DNA from: Bacteroidales bacterium
GTDB lineage: Bacteria; Bacteroidota; Bacteroidia; Bacteroidales; JAADJA01
Assembly: GCA_021740645.1 (NCBI GenBank)
Contig: JAIOZL010000023.1
Span: 1 to 64,000 of the forward strand
Direction: 5' to 3'
Length of the DNA stretch: 64,000 nucleotides
This document shows, piece by piece, positions 36,817 through 45,328 of the stretch (position 1 is the first letter of the stretch; each line of letters begins with the position of its first letter). Position numbers and translations under genes: made by a program. The notes below the pieces were generated by a model. That model searched no databases and had not been told where the DNA came from. It worked only from the letters and a program-made list of their open reading frames with translations.

Positions 36817-36876
36817 TAAGTGTTTATAATAAAACAACACAATCGGAAATTCATTTTAGAAAAACCCAAAAACCTC

Positions 36877-37752
36877 TTATCTATTTTTTCTTACACAGGA
36901 TAAAATTCGATAATTGTCTTTAAAATCCTTATGAATTTCAATATCTTCAAATACGTCCTTATCGATAATTAACAGGAGCTCAGATGATAAATACTGGTTG
37001 ATTTCAAAATAAAGATTTCCTCCTTTGATCAGATATAATTTAGCAAAATCCATAATTCTTCGATAGTAGATTAATGGATCTTCATCCGGAACAAAAAGAG
37101 CTAATCCCGGCTCATATTCCAGGACATTTTTATTCATGCCTTTTTTTTCAGATTCCCTTACATAAGGTGGGTTAGAAACAATAACATTAAACGTTCCTTT
37201 TAGCACCCAGGTTTTAGGCTCCAATATATCAAGATGTTGAAATTCTATCTTTGTTTCATTGATCTCAGCGTTTTGAGTAGCAAGACCAAGGGCAAAATCT
37301 GAAACATCTACGGCGGTTATTTTGGTGTCAGGTAAATTCTTTTTTAAAGCAATAGCTATGCAACCTGATCCTGTACCAATATCCAGAATTCGGATATCGA
37401 TCAGGTTGGGTGTATTCTTTATGACAATTTCCACTAACTCTTCTGTCTCAGGCCGTGGAATCAGCACCCTGGAATTGACAATAAGAGGAATTCCATAAAA
37501 CTCCGTTTTACCCAATACATATTGAATGGGTTTTTCTTTAAGCAGCTCCTTAACCGCAAAATGAATTTTTAACAATTCGGATTCACTTACTGTTGCTTCG
37601 GGTCGTATTAAAATCTCAACCTTTGTCAAACCTGTGTATTCCATTAACACTAAAAAAATTAAAGCCTCGGCCTCCTTTTCAGAAAATATCCGAACAAGTT
37701 TCTCAAAGTAATGCTTTCTGATGTCTCCAATCCTGTTTGATCGAACTTCCAT
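36877..37752 (-). CDS. prmC: Peptide chain release factor N5-glutamine methyltransferase
   Basis: A 291-residue PrmC/HemK, which methylates the Gln of the GGQ motif in release factors RF1 and RF2. An N-terminal helical domain (1-85) is followed by a SAM-binding Rossmann fold with ILDIGTGSGCIAIALKK and the catalytic NPPY motif (VIVSNPPYVRESE). The linker LIPRPETEELVE is typical. It is divergent from the kinase gene at 37815. Confidence 0.95.
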   Translation of the reverse strand: MEVRSNRIGDIRKHYFEKLVRIFSEKEAEALIFLVLMEYTGLTKVEILIRPEATVSESELLKIHFAVKELLKEKPIQYVLGKTEFYGIPLIVNSRVLIPRPETEELVEIVIKNTPNLIDIRILDIGTGSGCIAIALKKNLPDTKITAVDVSDFALGLATQNAEINETKIEFQHLDILEPKTWVLKGTFNVIVSNPPYVRESEKKGMNKNVLEYEPGLALFVPDEDPLIYYRRIMDFAKLYLIKGGNLYFEINQYLSSELLLIIDKDVFEDIEIHKDFKDNYRILSCVRKNR

Positions 37753-37777
37753 TAGCCGAAAGTATATAAAAAAATAC

Positions 37778-37785
37778 TAATTTTG
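37778..37785 (+). promoter_or_regulatory. Bacteroidota -7 promoter element (TAATTTTG)
   Basis: Exact TAnnTTTG match 29 bp upstream of the ATG at 37815, in the prmC/kinase divergent gap. Confidence 0.5.
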
Positions 37786-37814
37786 AAAATACATTTTTAA
37801 CAAAACTATAAAAT

Positions 37815-38459
37815 ATGAAAGGGGATATTCTGATCATTGATGATAACCATCGCAAAGCTGCTGCGCAGGCAGTTACTATTATAATTGAAGACATTCGAAA
37901 AAGCCGGGGAAAGTTCTCCTTGACCGTTGCTGGTGAATCAGGTGCGGGAAAATCAGAAATAGCACAGTCAATTGCCGAAAAGCTTGAAGAGTATAATCTA
38001 AAAACTTATGTTTTCGGGCAGGATGATTATTTTATCCTTCCTCCCAAAACAAATGAAAACAAAAGAAAAGAAGACATTGAATGGGTTGGCATGAGCGAAG
38101 TAAAGCTTGATTTACTCGATCAAAACTTATTGGATGCAATAGAGAAAAATGAGCCAATTACAAAACCTTTGGTTGACTTCAATGCAGACAAAATAGGTGA
38201 GGAGACCGTAGACCTCAGCGACTACGATGTGTTAATTGCAGAGGGGACCTATACGACATCACTTAAAAACGTGGATTGCAGGATATTCATCGACCGGAAC
38301 AAAATGGATACGGTTGAATCGAGGAAAAAACGTGCAAGAGAAGCTCAGGATAAATTTCTGGATGATATATTGACCATTGAACATGAAATTATTTCCAAAC
38401 ATAAAGAATTGGCAAACGTTATTATTACGAAGCAATTTAACGCCATCATTAATGATTAG
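37815..38459 (+). CDS. Uridine-kinase-like P-loop kinase
   Basis: A 214-residue P-loop protein of the uridine kinase/phosphoribulokinase superfamily. It has Walker A GESGAGKS (about residues 41-48), the FGQDDYFILPP motif (Asp/Tyr of the substrate site), and a lid segment FIDRNKMDTVESRKKRAREAQ. It is somewhat divergent from standard Udk, so the substrate is not certain. It lies 33 bp upstream of a sucrose-phosphate-synthase-like glycosyltransferase on the same strand. That pairing suggests a small sugar-phosphate metabolism unit rather than pyrimidine salvage. Confidence 0.72.
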   Translation: MKGDILIIDDNHRKAAAQAVTIIIEDIRKSRGKFSLTVAGESGAGKSEIAQSIAEKLEEYNLKTYVFGQDDYFILPPKTNENKRKEDIEWVGMSEVKLDLLDQNLLDAIEKNEPITKPLVDFNADKIGEETVDLSDYDVLIAEGTYTTSLKNVDCRIFIDRNKMDTVESRKKRAREAQDKFLDDILTIEHEIISKHKELANVIITKQFNAIIND

Positions 38460-38492
38460 AGAAGTCTAAGGATATAAATTAATACCCAGATT

Positions 38493-39752
38493 ATGCAAAA
38501 AAAACAGTTTAAAAGTATAGCTATGCTTTCTACGCATGGCTATTTTGATGCAGTTCCCACACTTGGGAGAACAGATACAGGAGGACAGGTAGTGTACGTA
38601 CTTGAATTGGCCAAAGCATTAGGCCGAATGGGCATTAAGGTAGATATTTATACCCGTTGGTTCGATAAAAACGACCCTCAAATCACAACAGTTCCTGGTA
38701 GTCCAAATGCACGTGTTATTAAGATCAGGGCAGGAGAATGGGAGTTTGTTCCGAAGGAATTTATTTACGACTTATTGCCCGAGCTTGCAAATAATATGAT
38801 AGCATTTATCGATAAAAATAATTTGAAATACGATTTATACAATGGACATTATGTGGATGCAGGTATTGTTGCTTTAGATGTGGCAAAACGCAAAAACAAA
38901 CCATGCTATTTTACCCCACATTCTTTGGGCGGATGGAAAAAGGATCAAATGGGCGGAGATCCGGAAGAGATGGAGAAAAAATTTAATTTTAAGTTGAGGA
39001 TCAGTGAGGAAATGAAATTATTCAAAGCTGTTAACGGACTCTCACTTACCACCCAGGTGCAGTATGAGAAATTAAATGAACTTTACAAGTATGATGCGGA
39101 TAATATTGATATCATCGCTCCCGGAGTAGATATTTACAGATATAATATTCCAGATGAAAAAATCCTGAAGATCGATACCAAAACTCCGGAAAAATATATC
39201 TTTTGCCTCTCACGAATAGATTCCAACAAAGGCCATGATCTTTTATTAAATGCCTTTGCACTGGTAAAAGATAAAATTAAAGATGTCGACCTGGTTATTG
39301 GAGGTGGTTCTCCCAATCCAAAACCACGGGAGTTGGAGGTGTTTGCCAAAATGGATGAAATCATTGAGAAAAACAAAATGGCAGATCGTGTTCACAAAAT
39401 TGGTTATGTTTCTGATGAAATGATGGGGCCACTCTACCAACAATCACAACTCTTCGTTTTGCCCTCCCTTTTTGAACCCTTCGGCATGACTACACAGGAA
39501 GCCATGGCCTGTGGAAAAGCTGTGATCGCTTCAAAGTTTGGGGGTATCCGCAATGTGATCACCCACGGAAAAGATGGAATGCTGGTAGATTCAGCCAATC
39601 CTCAGGAATTTGCTGATGCACTCTTCGAACTCCTGAGCGACGATAGTAAAAGGAATGCAATGGGAAAGGCTGCAAGAGCCCTGATTGAAAAAGAGTACAG
39701 TTGGGAAGCAATCGCAAACAAATTTTTGGATTTTTATCAGAAATATGAATAA
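38493..39752 (+). CDS. GT4 glycosyltransferase, sucrose-phosphate-synthase-like
   Basis: A 419-residue GT-B glycosyltransferase. The N-terminal part has GRTDTGGQVVYVLELAKALG and CYFTPHSLGGWKKD, signatures of the sucrose/sucrose-phosphate/mannosylfructose-phosphate synthase branch. The C-terminal part has ISRIDSNKGHDLLL-type and EPFGMTTQEAMACGKAVIAS (nucleotide-sugar ribose/phosphate binding, E-x7-E). Donor and acceptor are unknown. It probably forms an operon with the preceding kinase. Confidence 0.82.
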   Translation: MQKKQFKSIAMLSTHGYFDAVPTLGRTDTGGQVVYVLELAKALGRMGIKVDIYTRWFDKNDPQITTVPGSPNARVIKIRAGEWEFVPKEFIYDLLPELANNMIAFIDKNNLKYDLYNGHYVDAGIVALDVAKRKNKPCYFTPHSLGGWKKDQMGGDPEEMEKKFNFKLRISEEMKLFKAVNGLSLTTQVQYEKLNELYKYDADNIDIIAPGVDIYRYNIPDEKILKIDTKTPEKYIFCLSRIDSNKGHDLLLNAFALVKDKIKDVDLVIGGGSPNPKPRELEVFAKMDEIIEKNKMADRVHKIGYVSDEMMGPLYQQSQLFVLPSLFEPFGMTTQEAMACGKAVIASKFGGIRNVITHGKDGMLVDSANPQEFADALFELLSDDSKRNAMGKAARALIEKEYSWEAIANKFLDFYQKYE

Positions 39753-39790
39753 ATCTTAGGGTCACATTTTGTGTCCTCATATTACAGGAT

Positions 39791-40060
39791 ATGGATAATT
39801 TAATACCTAAAGAAGAATTTATTGCAAATAAAATCCTTAAAATCAGAAGACATAAAGTTTTGCTTGACGCTGAACTTGCAGCACGTTATGGTGTGGAAAC
39901 CAAAATTTTAAATCGACAGGTCCGACGCGACATCGCACGATTTCCGGAGGATTTTATTTTCGAACTCTCCACCGAAGAATTCGATGACTTGAGGAGCCAA
40001 ATTGGCTCCTCAAGTTGGGGTGGTACTCACCTACAAAAACAGACAGCCCATTGGATATAG
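39791..40060 (+). pseudogene. Truncated ORF6N-domain gene
   Basis: Encodes 89 residues. The first ~75 match the ORF6N domain (KILKIRRHKVLLDAELAARYGVET-like, RFPEDFIFELSTEEFDDLRSQ), a DNA-binding domain found in phage-derived and Bacteroidota genomic-island proteins. Complete proteins continue with conserved sequence to about 170-180 residues. Here the homology stops after SSSWGGT and the frame soon ends, 15 bp before the ATG of xdhC. The break lies next to a long palindrome (39988-40014). It looks like a degraded copy cut off by a deletion or insertion at the left edge of the purine cluster. Confidence 0.7.
39988..40014. repeat. 13-bp perfect inverted repeat inside the ORF6N remnant
   Basis: CTTGAGGAGCCAA and TTGGCTCCTCAAG are perfect complements around one central A. 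The repeat encodes the DLRSQIGSS part of the domain and directly precedes the point where ORF6N homology ends. Confidence 0.7.
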
Positions 40061-40074
40061 AGTTAAATAAGGAT

Positions 40075-40845
40075 ATGAAAGATATTTTAGAAAACATCAG
40101 GCAAATTAAGACATCAGGTAAAAAAGCCGCTTTATGTATTATTGTTGAAACGAAAGGCTCGGCTCCTCGAAAAGCAGGATCCAAAATGATTGTTCTGGAA
40201 GATGGAACAATTCAAGGCACTATTGGTGGAGGAAGTCTGGAATTGAAAGTTATGGAAGATGCCCCAAACGTGCTCAGGTCAGGTATACCTCGAAAATTCA
40301 ATTACGATTTGGATGATGACCTCGGAATGCACTGTGGAGGTTATGCAGAAGTTTATATTGAACCAATCCTGCCTGATGAACACCTCTATATTTTTGGAGC
40401 CGGGCATGTGGGTAAAGCCCTGGCAAACCTTGCTAAGCAATTCAGTTTTGATATCATCTTAATTGATCCGCGCGAAGAAATAAAACGGAGCTTTGAAGAT
40501 AACTCTTTTAAATTTATTCAGCAAGACTTTATAGAAGCAGCAAAAGACTTAGACTTCGGGCCTAATGCATATATTGTGATAACCACTCCAAAACATAAGT
40601 TTGATGAGGAAGTACTTGCTGTTTGTGCTAAAAAACAAAACGCATATATAGGGATGATCGGCAGCAAAAACAAAATAGCGCTTGCAAAGAAACGTTTCAT
40701 TGAAGAAAACATTCTTACTCAGGAAGAGATCGATCGGGTGGATATGCCAATTGGGATTAAATTTAATGCACAAACACCAGAAGAAATTGCCATTAGTATA
40801 CTTGCAAAATTAATCGATGTTAAAAATTCCAAAATCGCAATTTGA
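40075..40845 (+). CDS. xdhC: XdhC-family molybdenum-cofactor maturation protein
   Basis: A 256-residue XdhC/CoxF-family protein. Such proteins bind, sulfurate (with a partner) and insert molybdenum cofactor into xanthine dehydrogenases. It has the N-terminal XdhC domain (VETKGSAPRKAGSKM, GGGSLE, DLGMHCGGYAEVYIEP with the conserved Cys) and a C-terminal Rossmann domain (IFGAGHVGKALANLA). ATG 40075 is preferred; an in-frame ATG at 40015 would run through the ORF6N remnant. The stop overlaps the xdhA start by 4 bp. Confidence 0.92.
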   Translation: MKDILENIRQIKTSGKKAALCIIVETKGSAPRKAGSKMIVLEDGTIQGTIGGGSLELKVMEDAPNVLRSGIPRKFNYDLDDDLGMHCGGYAEVYIEPILPDEHLYIFGAGHVGKALANLAKQFSFDIILIDPREEIKRSFEDNSFKFIQQDFIEAAKDLDFGPNAYIVITTPKHKFDEEVLAVCAKKQNAYIGMIGSKNKIALAKKRFIEENILTQEEIDRVDMPIGIKFNAQTPEEIAISILAKLIDVKNSKIAI

Positions 40846-42293
40846 AAACTCAATCCTACATACAATTTATTCTTGATGGTAAAATAGTAAGTCTTGATTT
40901 TAACGAACTAGAGTTATCTCCTACCACTACCGTTTTGAATTACCTCCGTTCACTTTCCGGCCATAAAGGGGTGAAAGAAGGTTGTGCCGAAGGTGATTGT
41001 GGAGCCTGCACAGTAGTTGTTGCTGAAAAAACGGGAAAAGGGAATTTAATCTATAAAGCAATCAACTCCTGCCTGGTTTTTTTACCACAAATTCATGGGA
41101 AACAACTCATCACGGTTGAAAATTTAGCACTGAAAAAAGGAGGCAAAACCATATTACATCCTGTGCAGCAAGCTATGGTAGATTTAAATGGCAGTCAGTG
41201 TGGGTATTGTACACCAGGGTTTATTATGTCGATGTTTGCTTTTTACAAAAATTCGGAATCATTTGACCGCGCGAAAATTGAAGATGCATTAACCGGCAAC
41301 CTTTGCAGGTGTACCGGATATGAACCCATCATCAAAGCTTCCATTAAATCACTCGAAACAAAACCAATCGACCATTTCTCAGAAACCGAAGTGAAAACAG
41401 CAAACTTTCTAGAAAAAATAAAATCGGATAGCTTGCCACTGAAAGTGATATTAAAAACCCAGAAGTATTTTAGACCAGATACGCTGGCCAACCTTTTCCA
41501 TTTTATTGATCTTCATCCGGAAGCTATCCTCATAAGCGGTGCCAGTGATATTGCGTTACGTCAAACTAAAAAGTTTGAACATATTCCGTCTGTTATCGAC
41601 CTATCAGGCATCACCGAACTTATATTTGCGAAGGAAACAAATAATGGTATTGAATTAGGCTCAGGTCTATCCCTGGAGTCTCTGCGGAATTTTGTATCAA
41701 CAAAGATCCCTTCTATGAAGAAAATGCTCGATGTCTTCGCATCTAAACAGATAAGGGAAATAGCAACCTTAGGTGGCAATCTTGGAACTGCCTCGCCTAT
41801 TGGAGATTCAATCCCCATCCTCATTGCATTAAATGCTAAAGTTGTTCTTATTAATAAATCAGGCAAAAGAGAATTGTTGGCAGAAGATTTTATTAAGGGT
41901 TACAGAAGTACAAAGCTTGCCAAAAAAGAAATCATTCTTTCGGTATTTATTCCTAATAATGAAAAGTCTATTGTTAAGTTTTATAAAGTTTCGAAACGGA
42001 AGGATCTTGACATTTCCACTTTAAGTGCAGGAATGAGTATTATACTTAACAACAAGAAAGTTGAAGATATTTGCCTGGTCTATGGAGGAATGGCGGAGAT
42101 GCCGAAAAGAGCCCTTAAAGCGGAATCCTTTTTAAAGGGAAAACCCTGGAATGAAACTTCTGTAAAGCAAGCCATGGAAATTCTCAGGGAAGAATTCACT
42201 CCTCTTTCTGATGCCCGCTCAGGAATTGAGTTTAGAAAACTCGCAGCAAAAAACTTATTGCTAAAATTTTATTCTGAAACCATCCATGAATAA
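40842..42293 (+). CDS. xdhA: Xanthine dehydrogenase small subunit (2Fe-2S and FAD)
   Basis: A 483-residue electron-transfer subunit. The first 2Fe-2S domain uses C48, C53, C56 and C77 (GCAEGDCGACTVV). The second uses C120, C123, C155 and C157 (CGYCTPG, LCRCTGY). The FAD-binding domain follows (about 200-370; ISGASDIALRQ, TLGGNLGTASPIGDSIP) and a CO-dehydrogenase flavoprotein C-terminal domain (about 380-480). The start is a TTG overlapping the xdhC stop. It also overlaps xdhB by 8 bp, so xdhC-xdhA-xdhB is a tight operon. Confidence 0.93.
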   Translation: MKTQSYIQFILDGKIVSLDFNELELSPTTTVLNYLRSLSGHKGVKEGCAEGDCGACTVVVAEKTGKGNLIYKAINSCLVFLPQIHGKQLITVENLALKKGGKTILHPVQQAMVDLNGSQCGYCTPGFIMSMFAFYKNSESFDRAKIEDALTGNLCRCTGYEPIIKASIKSLETKPIDHFSETEVKTANFLEKIKSDSLPLKVILKTQKYFRPDTLANLFHFIDLHPEAILISGASDIALRQTKKFEHIPSVIDLSGITELIFAKETNNGIELGSGLSLESLRNFVSTKIPSMKKMLDVFASKQIREIATLGGNLGTASPIGDSIPILIALNAKVVLINKSGKRELLAEDFIKGYRSTKLAKKEIILSVFIPNNEKSIVKFYKVSKRKDLDISTLSAGMSIILNNKKVEDICLVYGGMAEMPKRALKAESFLKGKPWNETSVKQAMEILREEFTPLSDARSGIEFRKLAAKNLLLKFYSETIHE

Positions 42294-44586
42294 GTTACCC
42301 CACGATAGCGCCCATAAGCATGTTACTGGTGAGTCGGTTTACATCAACGATATCGATCCGGGTACAAATTTATTGCATGGCCATATTGTTTATAGCAAAT
42401 ATGCCCACGCAAAAATAATTGCAGTAGACTATAAAAAGGCTTTGGAGTTGGAAGGAGTGGTCAAAATTCTATCCTATAAAGACATTCCAGGAGATAATCA
42501 AATGGGCCCGGTTTTCCACGATGAACCTTGCCTCGCTGTAAATGAAGTTAACTTTATCGGACAGGCAATTCTTCTAATAGCAGCAAAGACAAAAGAAATT
42601 TGCAGGGAAGCTGAAAAGCTAGTCAACATTGAATATAAAGAATTAGAAGCTATTCTGGATTTGGATACGGCCTTTAATAAAGACAGTAGACTTCATCCGT
42701 CGCGAAAAATTGAATGCGGCAATATTACGGAAGGTTTTGTTAATTCAGACCACATCCTGGAGGGTACGTTGGAAACCGGGGGCCAGGAGCACTGGTACCT
42801 CGAAACGCAATCAGCACTTGCAGTTCCAGGCGAAGACCAGGAAATTAAGGTGTACAGTTCAACACAGCATCCAAGTGAAACACAAGCCATTGTTGCTGAA
42901 GTATTAGGAAAGTTCCGTAATGAGGTAGAGGTAGAAGTCCGTCGTATGGGTGGGGCTTTTGGAGGAAAAGAAACCCAGGCGAATCATGTAGCTGCCTGGG
43001 CTGCACTCCTTGCCAACGCTGCGGGACAAGCAGTTAAAATTCATTTAACGCGCGATGAAGATCAGATCATGACCGGGAAAAGACATCGGGCAAAAAATTT
43101 CTATAAAGTTGGATTCAATCATACAGGTCAGCTTAATGCCCTTAAAGTGGACCTGCACCTTGATGCCGGTTCATCTTCTGACCTTACAATGGCCATTTTG
43201 GAACGGGCATTATTTCACATTGATAATGCCTATTATATTCCAAACCTGCGGGTGGTAGGTCATACCTGGAAAACCAATCTACCTTCCAATACTGCTTTCA
43301 GGGGATTTGGCGGGCCTCAGGGGATGGCTGTTATTGAAAATATCATGGACAGGATAGCCCGTTTCCTTAAAAAAGATCCATTTGAAATCAGACTGAAGAA
43401 TTTTTATCAAAACGAAATAAACAATATCACCCATTACAAACAAAAGATTGAAAACAACAGGCTGGAATTATTGGAAAAACAAATTCTAAAGTCATCCGAA
43501 TATCTGGCCCGGAGAAAACAACTTAAACTCTTTAATAATTCGAATAAATATTTAAAACGAGGCATTGCACTAAGCCCTGTTAAGTTTGGAATATCTTTTA
43601 CTACTGCCTTTTTAAACCAGGCAGGTGCTCTGGTAAACATTTATCGTGATGGGACTATTCTTGTAAATCATGGTGGCACAGAAATGGGCCAGGGTTTAAA
43701 TTCTAAAATAATCCATGTGGCCTCATCCGAGCTTGGACTTAATCCTGTATCAATTAAAATTAATGCAACCAACACATCCAAGGTACCCAATACATCGGCT
43801 ACGGCAGCTTCTTCAGGAAGTGACCTGAATGGGATGGCTGTAAAAAATGCTATCGACAAACTGAAATTACGGCTTGAAGTGATTATAAAAGGAATCTTTA
43901 AAAATCCCCAATTGAATAGCAACGACATCATTTATAAAAACGGAAAAGTCTTTGATCGAAATAATCCTGATACCTCCATTACGTTTCCTGAATTAATTGA
44001 AAAAGCCTATCTCGAAAGGACCAGCCTTAGTGCTACCGGATATTACAAAACGCCTGAAATACATTATGATCGAGAAAAAGGGGAAGGCAAACCTTTTCAT
44101 TATTTTGCTTTTGGAATGGCAGTTTCGGAAGTGGAAGTTGATACACTTACCGGTTATGTAAAACTTTTGCGGACTGATATTTTACATGATGTGGGTAGAT
44201 CATTGAATGAAGGCATCGACATGGGGCAAATTGAAGGCGGATTTATCCAGGGCGTGGGCTGGGTAACCACAGAAGATTTGAAGTATGACCAGAACGGTAA
44301 CCTACTTAATCATTCGCCCGATACCTATAAAATTCCAACCATCCAGGATATTCCAAAAGATTTCAGAATAGACTTATTAAAAAATGTTCCCAATCCCAAC
44401 ACCATTAAGCAGAGTAAAGCTGTAGGCGAACCTCCTTTCATGCTGGCTTTATCGGTATGGCTGGCAATCAAGGATGCGATTTCAGCAGTCGGAGACCATC
44501 AGTTTGAGCCGGAATTTTCGTTACCAGCAACAAATGAAGTGATTCTGGAATCCATTGAAAAGATCAGGGAGAAGATAGGACGTTGA
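42286..44586 (+). CDS. xdhB: Xanthine dehydrogenase molybdenum-binding subunit
   Basis: A 766-residue catalytic subunit that hydroxylates purines such as hypoxanthine and xanthine at the molybdopterin centre. It has the N-terminal aldehyde-oxidase a/b hammerhead domain (HVTGESVYINDI) and cofactor motifs GGAFGGKETQ, FRGFGGPQG and GGTEMGQGLN. The active-site glutamate is in KAVGEPPFMLA near the C-terminus. It forms a complex with XdhA. The stop codon lies in a REP-like hairpin element shared with the convergent mocA-like gene. Confidence 0.93.
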   Translation: MNKLPHDSAHKHVTGESVYINDIDPGTNLLHGHIVYSKYAHAKIIAVDYKKALELEGVVKILSYKDIPGDNQMGPVFHDEPCLAVNEVNFIGQAILLIAAKTKEICREAEKLVNIEYKELEAILDLDTAFNKDSRLHPSRKIECGNITEGFVNSDHILEGTLETGGQEHWYLETQSALAVPGEDQEIKVYSSTQHPSETQAIVAEVLGKFRNEVEVEVRRMGGAFGGKETQANHVAAWAALLANAAGQAVKIHLTRDEDQIMTGKRHRAKNFYKVGFNHTGQLNALKVDLHLDAGSSSDLTMAILERALFHIDNAYYIPNLRVVGHTWKTNLPSNTAFRGFGGPQGMAVIENIMDRIARFLKKDPFEIRLKNFYQNEINNITHYKQKIENNRLELLEKQILKSSEYLARRKQLKLFNNSNKYLKRGIALSPVKFGISFTTAFLNQAGALVNIYRDGTILVNHGGTEMGQGLNSKIIHVASSELGLNPVSIKINATNTSKVPNTSATAASSGSDLNGMAVKNAIDKLKLRLEVIIKGIFKNPQLNSNDIIYKNGKVFDRNNPDTSITFPELIEKAYLERTSLSATGYYKTPEIHYDREKGEGKPFHYFAFGMAVSEVEVDTLTGYVKLLRTDILHDVGRSLNEGIDMGQIEGGFIQGVGWVTTEDLKYDQNGNLLNHSPDTYKIPTIQDIPKDFRIDLLKNVPNPNTIKQSKAVGEPPFMLALSVWLAIKDAISAVGDHQFEPEFSLPATNEVILESIEKIREKIGR

Positions 44587-44650
44587 TGACGCAGATTGTG
44601 CAGATATTTAAAGATTAAAATCTGGGAAGATTCGTAAGATCCACGTTCTA
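44580..44650. repeat. REP-like element, family A, copy 1
   Basis: Starts ACGTTGATGACGCAGAT and ends AGATCCACGTTCT. It resembles copies 2 (51949-52020) and 3 (57252-57330). It spans the stop codons of both convergent genes (xdhB on plus, mocA-like on minus). The ends are partly complementary, so it could form a hairpin. It is the most diverged of the three copies. Confidence 0.6.
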
Positions 44651-45247
44651 AAAGCCAGAAAAATAGTTCAAATAATCCTCCTCCGTATTGATATTCACCA
44701 AAATATAAGGATCTTGCATCGGAACATCCTTGCGCACGAAATTCATGAGCACACCACTCAATTTGTCCTCCTTTTTAAAGACGCCGGCAACTTTCCTGAT
44801 TATCTTTTGCGATAGCAAAATCGGGTGTCCACCTTTTCCATTATAAACCGGAACAGCATAATCGTCATCCTCTATACCGACTTCAAGTGCCATCAGCAAT
44901 CCAGGGGTAACAAACGGATTATCCACATTCTGTATAAAAACAGGCACTTTTTGAATTTCTTTTAATCCAAGCTGGATTGAATGGAACCTACCATACTCGG
45001 GATGGTCATTAACAACTATCTTTATATTTTCTTCATCAGTATAACCATGGAAATCATCAGGGCTATTCACAACAAGTATTAACTGAGAAACCCAAAATTT
45101 CAAATAAACTTTAATAATATGTTCCAGAAAAGTTTCATCCAATGAAAATGGCAACTGATGTTTAGGCCTTGCCATTCGTTTGGAAAGTCCTGCGGCAAGG
45201 ATCAATACTGCTGGCCTGGTTGTATTTCCAATTGTTTTTTTCAACAA
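44648..45247 (-). CDS. MocA/YgfJ-like nucleotidyltransferase
   Basis: A 199-residue NTP transferase. It starts at TTG with the signature VLILAAGLSKRMARPKHQLPF, then NVDNPFVTPG, and KGGHPILLSQ. This fits MocA-type enzymes that convert Mo-molybdopterin to the cytosine dinucleotide form, or the E. coli YgfJ homologue in the purine cluster. It is transcribed divergently from ygfK across a shared palindromic promoter. It probably matures the cofactor of XdhB and/or XdhD. Whether it adds CMP or another nucleotide cannot be seen. Confidence 0.8.
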   Translation of the reverse strand: MLKKTIGNTTRPAVLILAAGLSKRMARPKHQLPFSLDETFLEHIIKVYLKFWVSQLILVVNSPDDFHGYTDEENIKIVVNDHPEYGRFHSIQLGLKEIQKVPVFIQNVDNPFVTPGLLMALEVGIEDDDYAVPVYNGKGGHPILLSQKIIRKVAGVFKKEDKLSGVLMNFVRKDVPMQDPYILVNINTEEDYLNYFSGF

Positions 45248-45281
45248 AACTATTGTTCAAATAAATTATAATCTTATCCCC

Positions 45282-45307
45282 CAAAACTACGAATATTCGT
45301 AGATTTG
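45282..45307. promoter_or_regulatory. Divergent palindromic promoter between mocA-like and ygfK
   Basis: A perfect 16-bp palindrome (CTACGAAT / ATTCGTAG, 45287-45302) is flanked on each side by TTTG-type ends. This creates a minus-strand TAGTTTTG (45282-45289) for mocA and a plus-strand TAGATTTG (45300-45307) for ygfK. Both are TAnnTTTG -7 elements. The full 26 bp differ from perfect symmetry at only one base pair. A dimeric regulator bound here would block both promoters at once. Confidence 0.7.
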
Positions 45308-45328
45308 TTGTTTACGGAATCACAAAGA

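Noticed and set aside
40015..40074. ATG 40015 as xdhC start
   Set aside because: It would add 20 residues encoded by the ORF6N remnant that do not match XdhC proteins; ATG 40075 begins the family sequence.
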